From JAUXEH01 sp965602945 (GTDB taxonomy: Bacteria > Acidobacteriota > Aminicenantia > Aminicenantales > Aminicenantaceae), in NCBI GenBank assembly GCA_965602945.1, contig CBFDBC010000002.1:1-52793 (forward strand): a DNA stretch of 52,793 bases, given 5' to 3'. Position numbers and translations under genes: made by a program. Position 1 is the stretch's first letter. Each line of letters starts with the position of its first letter. Positions 38,961-47,369 of this stretch are shown here, piece by piece. The notes under the pieces are model-generated. The model was not told the origin of the DNA, searched no databases, and saw only the letters and a list, made by a program, of their open reading frames with translations.

Positions 38961-39710
38961 TTAGAACCAGTAGTTGAACGCCAGAGAGATCTGGTATCCG
39001 CTCAGATCGAAGCGCTCGAAACTGGTGAACCTGTCCAGTGTCCCTTTGGCGAAGTTGTACTTGAATTCTCCCTCGAAACTGACCCTGCTTGCCAGGGGCA
39101 GGATGATGCCGCCCAGGCCCTGGAAGCCGAAGGACAGCTTGTTGTCGTCCCGGATGTCTGAAATATAGATAGGGTGGATGAGTACCCCGAGGTCGGTGTC
39201 CTCCCAGACATCGTCAAAATCTATGAGGTCGCCCTGAAGCCTTGCGCTCCAGATGTACAGCCCTACGCCGGCCCCGATGAAAGGGATGACCCTGTTGGCC
39301 CTGCCCAAGGGTGTAAGCTTGACGTTCAGCTGGATGGGTGTGACGGATACGGCAAAGACATGCTGGGGGAAGAAATCGGGTACGCCCACGGATCCCATGG
39401 GATATGCCCAGCGGCCGTCGACGTCGGCGAGCCCGTCCCATTCGTTATAAAAGCCTGACTGCTGCTTGGTGTACCCGTCCACGCTGACCTGCAAGGCTAA
39501 TTCCCTTGTTACGAAGTACTCGTATGCGAATCCGAAAATGGAACCGGTGTAGTCGGACTTGACGAACGTCATGTTCAGGAATTCCGTCTCCCAGAGATCG
39601 CTCCCGGCTCTGGGGAAGAAATATCCGAGTTTGAAGGTGACGAGATCGGAATACACCAGGCAGGGGGAAACCAACAACAGCAACATCAAAATACTACCGA
39701 TTCTTTTCAT
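38961..39710 (-). CDS. Outer-membrane beta-barrel protein
   Basis: 249 residues from ATG 39710 (MKRIGSILMLLLLVSPCLVYS, a signal peptide), supported by GAGGAG upstream; the frame is open further upstream but those codons are unlikely to be used. Alternating hydrophobic strands with many Phe, Tyr and Gly residues and the C-terminal SLAFNYWF mark a barrel inserted by BAM. The OmpW/OmpA-like small barrels are the nearest look. No function is assigned. Confidence 0.75.
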   Translation of the reverse strand: MKRIGSILMLLLLVSPCLVYSDLVTFKLGYFFPRAGSDLWETEFLNMTFVKSDYTGSIFGFAYEYFVTRELALQVSVDGYTKQQSGFYNEWDGLADVDGRWAYPMGSVGVPDFFPQHVFAVSVTPIQLNVKLTPLGRANRVIPFIGAGVGLYIWSARLQGDLIDFDDVWEDTDLGVLIHPIYISDIRDDNKLSFGFQGLGGIILPLASRVSFEGEFKYNFAKGTLDRFTSFERFDLSGYQISLAFNYWF

Positions 39711-39925
39711 GTTTGTACTCCTCGCTTGACTGCCAATGCAAATTCCATGCCAACACGCCATCCCCATTCCCCAGGGGAAAATCCGCGGCAGACTGTGCTC
39801 AAAACAGGTCAATTGTCCTGTATCATAACAGATTTTACCCTATTCCACCCAATTCTGGAACCGTTAATATCTCAGGGAGGGTTTAACTGGTTCGGAAATG
39901 TCGTATACTTACAGAGAGGCCGACA

Positions 39926-40561
39926 ATGCAGACCGAGATCATCCGAACCGACATAGCCAGGGAAGACCCGGAGATACTCCTCAAGGTCGCCGGGATCCTG
40001 GGGCGGGGGGGGCTGATCGTCTATCCCACCGACACCTTTTACGGACTGGGTGCCTCCGGATACCAGGCCGATGCGGTGCGCGGTATCTACCGGGTCAAGC
40101 AGAGGGACGCGAGCAAACCGCTCTCCCTGGTCATTTCGGATTATGCGATGCTTCAGGAAATAGCGGGGGAACTGCCGCCTGTGCTTCGCGCTCTGGCGGA
40201 GACCTTCTGGCCGGGTCCCCTCACCGTGGTCGTTCCCGCGTCTTCCCGGCTACCTGACGTACTGTTTGGGGCCTCCAGGAACATCGGCGTCCGGATTCCC
40301 GATCTTGCCTGGCTCCGTCGGCTGGTCCGGGAGTCGGGATTTCCCCTGACCGCTACCAGCGCCAACCTGTCCGGCGCCGACGAGATCGCCGATCCGCGCG
40401 AGGCCGTCCGGATCTTTCAGGGAAAGGTGGATCTCATCGTCGACGGCGGTGCCACCTCAGGAGGCCGGCCGTCCACCGTGCTCGACCTGAGCGTGCATCC
40501 TCCCAGGATCTTGAGACAGGGGGGCGTATCGCGGGAGCGCCTGCTCCCCTATCTGGCCTAG
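39926..40561 (+). CDS. tsaC: L-threonylcarbamoyladenylate synthase (Sua5/YciO/YrdC family)
   Basis: 211 residues. YrdC domain motifs: GGLIVYPTDTFYGLGASG, IYRVKQRDASKPLSLVIS, FWPGPLTVVVPAS, VGVRIPD-like IGVRIPDLAW and PLTATSANLSGA. There is no C-terminal Sua5 domain, so it is the short form. It makes threonylcarbamoyl-AMP for the t6A modification at tRNA position 37. YciO paralogues look similar, so the assignment to TsaC is likely but not certain. A TATACT at 39904-39909 could be a weak -10. Confidence 0.85.
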   Translation: MQTEIIRTDIAREDPEILLKVAGILGRGGLIVYPTDTFYGLGASGYQADAVRGIYRVKQRDASKPLSLVISDYAMLQEIAGELPPVLRALAETFWPGPLTVVVPASSRLPDVLFGASRNIGVRIPDLAWLRRLVRESGFPLTATSANLSGADEIADPREAVRIFQGKVDLIVDGGATSGGRPSTVLDLSVHPPRILRQGGVSRERLLPYLA

Positions 40562-40573
40562 GCTGCCGCCGGG

Positions 40574-40588
40574 ATCCCCTCTTGGGAT
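40574..40588. terminator. Small hairpin between convergent tsaC and metG
   Basis: ATCCC at 40574-40578 and GGGAT at 40584-40588 form a 5-bp stem with a 5-base loop, followed by TTTACTT on the plus strand. It lies in the 27-base gap between the two convergent stops and may act as a weak terminator on both strands. Confidence 0.3.
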
Positions 40589-42532
40589 TTACTTGACCTT
40601 GGCTCCGGTCGGTATGTCTTCCGAAAAGAAGGGGATGATGGCCGAATCGTCGGGTTTTACTGCAGCCAGGAGCATAGCCTGCGATTCGATCCCCCGGATC
40701 ACGGCCGGTTTCAGGTTGACGATAACGATCAGTTTTTTCCCTGTCAGGTCTTCCGGGGCATAGGTGTCTGCGATGCCTGCGATCATCTGCCGTGTCTCGT
40801 CTCCGATGTCGATCTTCATCTTCACGAGCTTGTTCGTCCCCTCCACTCTTTCGGCCTGGAGGATCTCGGCCACCCTCAGGTCCATGCGCTTGAATTCGTC
40901 AAACGTGATTTGCTCCATTTTACCCTCCTTTGTAGGCTTGTCCGCCGGAATTTTTTCCGGCTCTTCCTCGAGAAAATCCTTGAGATCGACCCGCGGGAAG
41001 AGCTGATCGGGCTTGAGGAATTCGACACCGGCCTCCAGATCGTCGAAATTCAGGTCTGCCAGGTTGGCCTCTCCCGGGGACGCGGCCTCACCCAGGAAAC
41101 GCCAGATCTTGTCTGCAGATTCGGGCATGACCGGATATACCAGGCAGGCGATGGTGCGGATGGCGGCCGCGGCCTGGAAGAGGATACGGCCCAGCCGGGC
41201 CCGCTCTCCTGCCTGTTTCGCCTTCTTCCAAGGTTCGTTGTCCGCCAGATAGCGGTTCACGGTGCTGATGTAGGCCCAGATTTCCTCCAGGGCGCGGTTG
41301 ATGGCCAGGTTGTCGTAATGCTCTATGATCCTGTCCCTGTGCTCCAGGAACTCGGCATTGAGCTGCCTGTCCTCCCCGCCGGCCTCCCCGATCTCCGTCA
41401 TCCGGCCTGAGAAGTAGCTTCGGATCATGGTCAAGACCCGTTGGACCAGGTTTCCCAGATCATTGGCCAGGTCGGAATTGACGCGGTGGATGAATCCTTC
41501 ATGGGAGAAATTGCCGTCCAGCCCCACCGGGATCTCCCGCAGCAGAAAATACCGCAGCGGGTCGGTCCCGAAGGTGTCCAGGATGAGGTGTGGATCCAGC
41601 ACGTTGCCCTTGGATTTGGACATCTTGGTCTTGTCCTTGAGCCACCAGCCGTGGCCGAATACACACTCGGGCAGGGGGAACCCACTCGCCATCAGGAAGG
41701 CCGGCCAGTACACCGCGTGGAAGCGCAGGATGTCTTTCCCGATGAGATGGACGTCAGCCGGCCAGAATTTCCGGTAGAGAGCGTCGTCGCTGCCGAAGCC
41801 TATGCCCGAAAGGTAGTTGTGCAGGGCGTCGAACCAGACATAGACCGTATGGTTGGGATCATCCGGTATCGTGACCCCCCACTGGACCGTCGTCCGCGTG
41901 ATGCTGAGGTCCCTGAGCCCCTGCCGCACGAAGCTCGTTATCTCGTTCATCCGGGATTGGGGGCGGACGAAGGTCGGATTTTCGGCATAGAAATCCAGCA
42001 GGCGTTGCTGATAGGCGGAAAGCCGGAAGAAATAGCATTCCTCTGAAACCTGGCCGGCCTGTCTGCCACAGTCCGGGCAGATCTTGAAACCACCGTCTTC
42101 CAGGGGGACGTCCTCGGATAGGAAGTTCTCATCGGAGACACAGTAGTACCCCTCATACGTCCCCTTGTATATGTCACCCTTGTCCTTGAGCTTCCCGAAG
42201 AGTGACTGCACGACCTGTTCATGATGGGGCTGGGTAGTGCGGATAAAGCCGTCGTAATCGATGTTGAGGGCTTCCCACAGGTCCTTGAACCGGAGGACCA
42301 TTTTATCGGCCAGCTCGATCGGCTGGATGCCTCGGGCTGCGGCCGCCTTTTCAATCTTCTGTCCGTGTTCGTCGGTCCCGGTGAGGAAGAACACATCATG
42401 CCCCATCATCTTTTTGAAGCGCGCGACCGCATCTGCGATGATCGTGGTGTAGGCATGCCCGATGTGGGGGACGTCGTTCACGTAGTAGATCGGTGTCGTG
42501 ATATAGAAAGTTGTCTTAACGTTCTTGCCCAC
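40589..42532 (-). CDS. metG: Methionyl-tRNA synthetase
   Basis: 647 residues from GTG 42532, with GGAGGAG upstream inside the end of folE (17-base overlap). HIGH is in YYVNDVPHIGHAYT and KMSKS in KTKMSKSKGNV. The zinc-knob region has one knuckle CPDC, while the other reads C-V-S-D rather than C-x2-C. The last ~110 residues form an EMAP/Arc1p-type tRNA-binding domain (FDEFKRMDLRVAEILQAERV, VNLKPAVIRGIESQAM). It charges tRNA-Met in the cytosol. Confidence 0.96.
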   Translation of the reverse strand: MGKNVKTTFYITTPIYYVNDVPHIGHAYTTIIADAVARFKKMMGHDVFFLTGTDEHGQKIEKAAAARGIQPIELADKMVLRFKDLWEALNIDYDGFIRTTQPHHEQVVQSLFGKLKDKGDIYKGTYEGYYCVSDENFLSEDVPLEDGGFKICPDCGRQAGQVSEECYFFRLSAYQQRLLDFYAENPTFVRPQSRMNEITSFVRQGLRDLSITRTTVQWGVTIPDDPNHTVYVWFDALHNYLSGIGFGSDDALYRKFWPADVHLIGKDILRFHAVYWPAFLMASGFPLPECVFGHGWWLKDKTKMSKSKGNVLDPHLILDTFGTDPLRYFLLREIPVGLDGNFSHEGFIHRVNSDLANDLGNLVQRVLTMIRSYFSGRMTEIGEAGGEDRQLNAEFLEHRDRIIEHYDNLAINRALEEIWAYISTVNRYLADNEPWKKAKQAGERARLGRILFQAAAAIRTIACLVYPVMPESADKIWRFLGEAASPGEANLADLNFDDLEAGVEFLKPDQLFPRVDLKDFLEEEPEKIPADKPTKEGKMEQITFDEFKRMDLRVAEILQAERVEGTNKLVKMKIDIGDETRQMIAGIADTYAPEDLTGKKLIVIVNLKPAVIRGIESQAMLLAAVKPDDSAIIPFFSEDIPTGAKVK

Positions 42533-43115
42533 CGGACGCTCCTCCTCCGATCAATGTCATGGCTTCGACCCTGGTGGCGTTGCTGGTACGGAAGGACCCC
42601 CGGACCGCCGAGGTCACCGTGTGGGATTTGGGTTTCTTGGCTCCCCGCATGGACATGCACATGTGCTCGGCTTCGATGACCACCATAACGCCCAGGGGCT
42701 TGAGGGCCGTGTCGATAAGGTCGGCGACATCTTTAGTGAGCCGCTCCTGAACCTGAAGGCGCCGGGCAAAGACATCCACGACGCGAGCGATCTTGCTGAG
42801 GCCCACGATGCGCCCCCCCCTGGGGATGTAGGCGACGTGAGCCACGCCTGCGAAGGGCAGCAGATGGTGTTCGCACATCGAATAGAGCGGGATGTTCTTG
42901 ATCAGCACCATCTCGTCGTGTTTCTCGCCCTGGATGGGCCGGAGATACTTTCCGGCATCCTCATGGGTGCCCCCCAGGATCTCTTTGAACATGTGCGCCA
43001 CCCGGGTCGGTGTCTGTTTGATCCCGGGTCGTTCCAGGTCCTCTCCGATCCCTTCCAGGATGAGCCGCACCCCTTCCTCGATGCGCTTGAGGTCCGCTTT
43101 CTTACCTTTGGACAT
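42516..43115 (-). CDS. folE: GTP cyclohydrolase I
   Basis: 199 residues. Type I motifs: DLERPGIKQTPTRVAHMF, the zinc and catalytic MCEHHLLPFAGVAHVAYIP, GLSKIARVVDVFARRLQVQE and EAEHMCMSMRGAKKP. Converts GTP to dihydroneopterin triphosphate, the first step of tetrahydrofolate or queuosine precursors. In the operon it follows larC by 5 bases and overlaps metG. queA, a later queuosine gene, lies at 50430. Confidence 0.95.
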   Translation of the reverse strand: MSKGKKADLKRIEEGVRLILEGIGEDLERPGIKQTPTRVAHMFKEILGGTHEDAGKYLRPIQGEKHDEMVLIKNIPLYSMCEHHLLPFAGVAHVAYIPRGGRIVGLSKIARVVDVFARRLQVQERLTKDVADLIDTALKPLGVMVVIEAEHMCMSMRGAKKPKSHTVTSAVRGSFRTSNATRVEAMTLIGGGASGGQER

Positions 43116-43120
43116 CGGAT

Positions 43121-44308
43121 CTATCCTTCATCCCGCTTGGTTTGCTCCCCGGCGTAGGCCTGCAGGGCTAGGGCGATGATCTCCTTGACCGGCCGGCCGG
43201 TGGCATCCGCCGCCAGGAGACAGTCGTCGAATTCGGGCTGTGTGTTGACCGCCCCGCCTTCCGGCCCGGCCAGCTTGATCCGGATCTTTTTTCCCAGTAC
43301 TTCAACGGTTTCGAAGCAGCGTGCCAGCACGCGGCGTCCTACCGGGAAGTAGCGCACTCCGATCGTGCTTGTCTCGCGGAAGACCAGGTTGACCAGGTCT
43401 TCCAGGGCTGTCTCCTCGGCCAGGACCGTGACCTTGCTGGCCAGGCGGCTCTTCTTCATGACGATCGGGGTCAGGTACACATCCAGTGCCCCCTCCTGCA
43501 GCGCGCGATCCAGAAATCCGGCCAGAACCTGGGGCGTTGAATCGTCGATGTTGGCCTCGATCTGAAAGATTCGCCGGCCGGGCCGCATGCCCACGCTGTC
43601 TCCGTAGAACACCCGCAGCAGGTTGGGAAATTCGGGGAGGTTGCGGCCGCCGGCTCCCCAGCCCACCTTGTCGTAACACAGCTCCGGGAGAGCGGAATAG
43701 GACTTGACCACCGTGGTGAGGATGGCGGCTCCGGTCGGTGTCACCAGTTCCTTCTTGACATGGGCCGAGTAGGTGGGAACGCCCGTGAGGAGCTCGCTCA
43801 CGGCCGGCGCCGGGACCGGGAGCAGGCCGTGTGCCGCCTCTACCCAGCCGCTTCCGACGTTGATGGGAGAGGAGATGAATTCACCGATGTCCAGCATCTC
43901 AGCGAGCACGCTGAAGCCCACGATGTCTACCAGGGCGTCGTCCGCGCCGGCTTCATGGAGGTGGGTTTCCTCCCAGGGCCTCCCGTGGACACGCGCTTCG
44001 GCTTCGAACAGCCGGCGGAATACGGCCAGGGAACGTTCCTTGACTGCCTCGGACAATGAGGCCCGGCTTATGATATCCACGACGTCGGCCCATTTCCGGT
44101 GGACGTGGGCCTCACGGGTGACCTTGACATGGGCTTTGAGCCCGCGCAGGGAGGCTCTCTGTGTCTCTTCGAATGTGATCTCGACCGGGAGTTCCAGACC
44201 GGTCAAGGCATCCAGGAAGGCCGCCCTGTCGGGGCCGAGGTCCAGGAGTGCGCCCAGGATCATGTCGCCGCTGCAGCCCGCGAAGGCATCGAAGTACACA
44301 AATTTCAT
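43121..44308 (-). CDS. larC: Nickel-pincer cofactor biosynthesis protein LarC
   Basis: 395 residues, a single unbroken frame. The family signature YFDAFAGCSGDMILGALLDLG opens the protein; GSGWVEAAHGLLPVPAPAVSELL, NVGSGW and VTPTGAAILTTVV follow, with a C-terminal LarC2-like domain (ANIDDSTPQVLAGFLDRALQ, TIGVRYFPVGRRVL). LarC is the CTP-dependent cyclometallase that inserts nickel into the pincer nucleotide used by lactate racemase-type enzymes. In Lactiplantibacillus it is made by a frameshift; here no frameshift is needed. No larA, larB or larE is in the window. Its start overlaps the cobB stop. Confidence 0.9.
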   Translation of the reverse strand: MKFVYFDAFAGCSGDMILGALLDLGPDRAAFLDALTGLELPVEITFEETQRASLRGLKAHVKVTREAHVHRKWADVVDIISRASLSEAVKERSLAVFRRLFEAEARVHGRPWEETHLHEAGADDALVDIVGFSVLAEMLDIGEFISSPINVGSGWVEAAHGLLPVPAPAVSELLTGVPTYSAHVKKELVTPTGAAILTTVVKSYSALPELCYDKVGWGAGGRNLPEFPNLLRVFYGDSVGMRPGRRIFQIEANIDDSTPQVLAGFLDRALQEGALDVYLTPIVMKKSRLASKVTVLAEETALEDLVNLVFRETSTIGVRYFPVGRRVLARCFETVEVLGKKIRIKLAGPEGGAVNTQPEFDDCLLAADATGRPVKEIIALALQAYAGEQTKRDEG

Positions 44309-45078
44309 GACTTGTCCCCCTCAGGTGTCCCGGAGTTTTCGCGCAGGGCACTGTCGATACGCGGGAGGATATCTCCCGCCTTCCCCCGGAAAGAGAAGGA
44401 CGCATGCTGGGTGAGGGGAGTCGGCTCCGGGTTTACTTCCACAACCGTGGCGCCAGCCTCCAGCGCAGCCAGAGGAAGCGAGGCCGCGGGATGCACAACA
44501 GCCGAGGTCCCCACCACGAACATCATGTCGCAGCGGGCACTGAGTGAAAAAGCCTGTCCGATGACATCCGGGTCCAGCGCCTCACCGAACCACACCACGT
44601 GGGGCCGGAGCATCGCCCCACAGTCCGGACAGAGGGGCGGAAGCGGCGAAAGGGGAGACACATGGTTCTCGACAAGCGTTCCTTCCTGCGTGCAGCGCAG
44701 CAGCCAGATGTTGCCGTGCAGTTCCAGGATGTTCCTGGAGCCTGCCTTCCCGTGGAGGCCGTCGATGTTCTGAGTGATCAGCGCAAACTGCGGGAACACG
44801 TCTTCCCATGCGGCCAGGACCCCATGCCCGGCATTGGGCTGTTTGGTAGACATCAATCCTCGCCGCCAGTCGTACCATTCCCAGACCAGTCCCGGATCGC
44901 GGGCAAACGCCTGGGGAGTGGCCAGATCCTGGGCCCGGTAGGTTTTCCACAGGCCTTCCTTGCCCCGAAAGGTTGGGATTTCCGACTCGGCCGAGATTCC
45001 TGAGCCGGTCAAAGCGACGATATTCTCGGCACGCTGCAGGCGTCCGATCAGCGCTCCCATGTTCCGGTCTTCATTCAT
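44305..45078 (-). CDS. cobB: NAD-dependent protein deacylase, sirtuin (CobB type)
   Basis: 257 residues from ATG 45078, chosen because GGAG precedes it and the promoter's -10 overlaps the alternative ATG at 45096. Sirtuin motifs: LTGSGISAESEIPTFRG, ITQNIDGLH, the catalytic ELHG, and VVWFGEALD. The segment EWYDWRRGLM supplies the Tyr-x2-Arg that marks class III enzymes able to remove succinyl groups. Only a partial zinc site is seen (RCTQEGT, CPDCG), like E. coli CobB. First gene of the cobB-larC-folE-metG operon. Confidence 0.92.
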   Translation of the reverse strand: MNEDRNMGALIGRLQRAENIVALTGSGISAESEIPTFRGKEGLWKTYRAQDLATPQAFARDPGLVWEWYDWRRGLMSTKQPNAGHGVLAAWEDVFPQFALITQNIDGLHGKAGSRNILELHGNIWLLRCTQEGTLVENHVSPLSPLPPLCPDCGAMLRPHVVWFGEALDPDVIGQAFSLSARCDMMFVVGTSAVVHPAASLPLAALEAGATVVEVNPEPTPLTQHASFSFRGKAGDILPRIDSALRENSGTPEGDKS

Positions 45079-45096
45079 CCCGTTTCTCCGGAGCAT

Positions 45097-45125
45097 AGGA
45101 TAGCTGAATTGCCCAGGGATGTCTA
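45097..45125 (-). promoter_or_regulatory. Promoter of the cobB-larC-folE-metG operon
   Basis: On the minus strand, TAGACA (45120-45125), a 17-bp spacer and TATCCT (45097-45102). The -10 box overlaps the alternative ATG at 45096, which supports the downstream start for cobB. Moderate match to consensus. Confidence 0.55.
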
Positions 45126-45128
45126 TGA

Positions 45129-45202
45129 GAGGGCAGCTCTATTTTTGTTCGCCGAAGACCCGCCCAACCGCCCCATGGACTCACAAAAACAGAGCTGCCC
45201 TC
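45129..45202. repeat. Inverted repeat (20-bp arms) in cobB-mtnP gap
   Basis: Arms at 45129-45148 (GAGGGCAGCTCT then ATTTTTGT) and 45183-45202 are reverse complements at 19 of 20 positions, with 34 bases between. Either strand would form a long stable hairpin. It lies between two divergent genes, so it is not a simple convergent terminator. The loop contains one copy of the direct repeat described next. The 425-base cobB-mtnP gap otherwise holds the two promoters, and I see no credible gene in it. Confidence 0.85.
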
Positions 45203-45247
45203 AAAGCACTTGTTCGCCGAAGACCCGCCCAACCGCCCCATGGGCTC
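45145..45247. repeat. Two 38-bp direct repeats, 65 bases apart
   Basis: Copies at 45145-45182 and 45210-45247 differ at one position (A45179 versus G45244). The core is TTCGCCGAAGACCCGCCCAA. A degenerate third copy may start near 45285 (CGCCTATGACCCGCCTGACC). The first copy is the loop of the inverted repeat. This could be a dispersed intergenic repeat family. Codons in the minus-strand frame (SEPMGRLGGSSANK, then SPWGGWAGLRRTK) are repeats, not a believable protein. Confidence 0.85.
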
Positions 45248-45380
45248 GGAAAGACAACACCCAACCTTTGGCAGCAATTATTATTCATCGCCTATGACCC
45301 GCCTGACCACGCCGGCCGGGGGCTGCCTTTTGCCTCGGTCCGGGGAGCATTAACATGGATCGTTCTGCAGCGGTTCTGTC

Positions 45381-45409
45381 TGGACATACCCTCGCCCACG
45401 GTATAGAAT
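45381..45409 (+). promoter_or_regulatory. Promoter of the mtnP cluster
   Basis: TGGACA at 45381-45386, a 17-bp spacer and TAGAAT at 45404-45409. It would give a leader of about 105 bases before ATG 45522. Good match and spacing. Confidence 0.65.
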
Positions 45410-45521
45410 GGACCCGGCATGTGTTTCCAGCGTGCCGAGATTATCTCAGCCGTGAAACGTCGCGCCGATAGCTGCGGTATCCCACATCCGCGGAGTGTAC
45501 TTTTTCATAAAAGGAGGATCG

Positions 45522-46415
45522 ATGACTGAGGCACTATCCGATAATCTCCCCCAGGTCGGGATCGGGATCCTGGGCGGCACCGGACTGTACAAGATCGAGG
45601 GGATCCAGGTCAGGGACGAGGTGAAGATCGACACACCGTTCGGAGAGCCCTCGGACTCCTTCTTCATCGGTGAATACGCCGGCACCCGGATCGCGTTCCT
45701 CAGCCGCCACGGAGGGGGGCACCGCCTGCTACCCGCCGAGATCAACTATCAGGCCAATATATATGCCTTTAAGATGCTTGGAGCAGGCCATGTCATTTCC
45801 ATAAATTCGGTGGGGTCCCTGAAGGAAGAGATCCCGCCCCGGGACGTGGTGATCCCCGACCAATTTTTTGACCGCACACGGCGAAAGAACTCCTTCTTTG
45901 GACAGGGCGTAGCCGCCCATGTCAGCATGGCAGAGCCGATCTGCGCCTCTCTGGCCGGAACTCTTTACCGGGCGGGCGAAAAGTTGGGGCTTCGCATCCA
46001 CCCGCGTGGAACGTACATCTGCATCGAAGGCCCAGCCTTTTCCACCCGGGCCGAGTCCCACATCTACAGGTCCTGGGGCTGTGACGTGATCGGTATGACC
46101 AGCGCCACCGAAGCAAAACTCTGCCGGGAAGCGGAGATCTGTTATGCCGCCATCAACCTGGTCACGGACTACGATTGCTGGCGTGAATCCGAGGAGCCTG
46201 TTTCCATGGAGATGATCATGGGGAACGTGGCCGCGAACGTCAGCAGCGCCAAGGCCCTGCTCAAAGAGGTTATCCCCCAGCTTTCTGGGCCCGCCGGCGG
46301 GGCCTGCGCATGCGGTTCCGCCCTGGCCGGCTGTATCATCACGAGTCCCGATGTCATCCCCCAGGAAACGAGGGAAAAACTCCGTCATATTCTCGAAAAA
46401 TATCCGGGGCAGTAA
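45522..46415 (+). CDS. mtnP: S-methyl-5'-thioadenosine phosphorylase family
   Basis: 297 residues from ATG 45522, 5 bases after AAGGAGGAT; the frame opens a little earlier without a better site. Motifs: GILGGTGLYKIEG, FLSRHGGGHRLLPAEINYQA, SVGSLKEEIPPRD, ICIEGPAFSTRAES and GMTSATEAKLCREAEI. The Asn/Thr-containing MTSATEA with VTDYDCW points to methylthioadenosine rather than inosine or guanosine as substrate. It splits methylthioadenosine to adenine and methylthioribose 1-phosphate. First of three plus-strand genes. Confidence 0.9.
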   Translation: MTEALSDNLPQVGIGILGGTGLYKIEGIQVRDEVKIDTPFGEPSDSFFIGEYAGTRIAFLSRHGGGHRLLPAEINYQANIYAFKMLGAGHVISINSVGSLKEEIPPRDVVIPDQFFDRTRRKNSFFGQGVAAHVSMAEPICASLAGTLYRAGEKLGLRIHPRGTYICIEGPAFSTRAESHIYRSWGCDVIGMTSATEAKLCREAEICYAAINLVTDYDCWRESEEPVSMEMIMGNVAANVSSAKALLKEVIPQLSGPAGGACACGSALAGCIITSPDVIPQETREKLRHILEKYPGQ

Positions 46416-46429
46416 GAGGAGCGTGCACC

Positions 46430-47329
46430 ATGAGTCTGGTCATTGTCGGTTCCCTGGCTTTTGACACCATCGAGACACCCACCGAACGCAAAGAGCGGAT
46501 CATCGGGGGATCCTGTTCCTTCGCCGCCCTGGCAGCGAGCTACTTCACATCGCCGCAGATCGTGGCTGTCATTGGGGAAGATTTCCCTCAGGAATTCATT
46601 TCCCTCCTGAACTCAAGGGGAGTGGATACGCGGGGAGTGACCCGTGAGAAGGGCAAAACTTTTCACTGGGAGGGGCGCTACGGCGACGATCCCAACCAGC
46701 GGACCACAATCCGGACGGATCTCAACGTGTTCCAGGATTTCAAGCCCCTGCTGCTCCCGGATTATACCGCCGCCGACATCGTTTTCCTGGGAAACATCGA
46801 TCCCGATCTCCAGGCGGAGATCCGCAGGCAGGCCCGGGAGCCCCGACTGGTCGCCATGGACACCATCAACCTCTGGATCAACACCAAACCCGAAGCACTG
46901 GTTCGCGTACTCAAGGAAGTGGACATATTCTTTGCCAACGATGAAGAGGTTAAGATGATCGCCGGCGAGCTGAACCTGATAAAGGCCGGGCACGCCCTGC
47001 TCTCTATGGGGCCTTCACTGGTGGTCATCAAGAAAGGCGAACACGGCGCACTGCTCTTGGGCAAGGACTTCATGTTCGGTGTCATGGCCTATCCCTGCGA
47101 ATCCGTGATCGATCCGACCGGCGCCGGAGACAGCTTTGCCGGGGCGTTCCTGGGCTACCTGGACAGGACCGGTTCTTTCCTCCCCGAGGATTTCCGGAAG
47201 GCCGCGGCCTACGGCAGCGTGCTGGCCTCCTTCACCATCGAGGATTTCAGCGTGGATCGCCTGAAGGGGATTTCCGATCAGGAGATCGAGGATCGGCTCC
47301 AGGCCCTCAAGAACCTGGTTATTTTCTGA
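46430..47329 (+). CDS. PfkB-family carbohydrate/nucleoside kinase
   Basis: 299 residues from ATG 46430 after AGAGGAG. The N-terminus IVGSLAFDTIETP and the GGSCSFAALAAS substrate region are seen, and the catalytic DPTGAGDSFAGAFLGYL near residue 225 is the PfkB signature with the Asp base. It starts 14 bases after mtnP, so the substrate could be a nucleoside or sugar from methylthioadenosine or adenosine turnover (inference). Ribokinase- and adenosine-kinase-like members cannot be separated by eye. Confidence 0.88.
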   Translation: MSLVIVGSLAFDTIETPTERKERIIGGSCSFAALAASYFTSPQIVAVIGEDFPQEFISLLNSRGVDTRGVTREKGKTFHWEGRYGDDPNQRTTIRTDLNVFQDFKPLLLPDYTAADIVFLGNIDPDLQAEIRRQAREPRLVAMDTINLWINTKPEALVRVLKEVDIFFANDEEVKMIAGELNLIKAGHALLSMGPSLVVIKKGEHGALLLGKDFMFGVMAYPCESVIDPTGAGDSFAGAFLGYLDRTGSFLPEDFRKAAAYGSVLASFTIEDFSVDRLKGISDQEIEDRLQALKNLVIF

Positions 47330-47369
47330 GCTTGCCAGGCTGAATATCAACCACAGAAAGGAACTAAAA

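Noticed and set aside
45071..45277. A 68-codon minus-strand frame in the cobB-mtnP gap
   Set aside because: Its residues come entirely from the direct and inverted repeats there, and it overlaps the cobB promoter.
45129..45314. CRISPR array from the repeated 38-mers
   Set aside because: There are only two good copies, a single spacer and no cas gene nearby, and one copy sits inside a hairpin loop.
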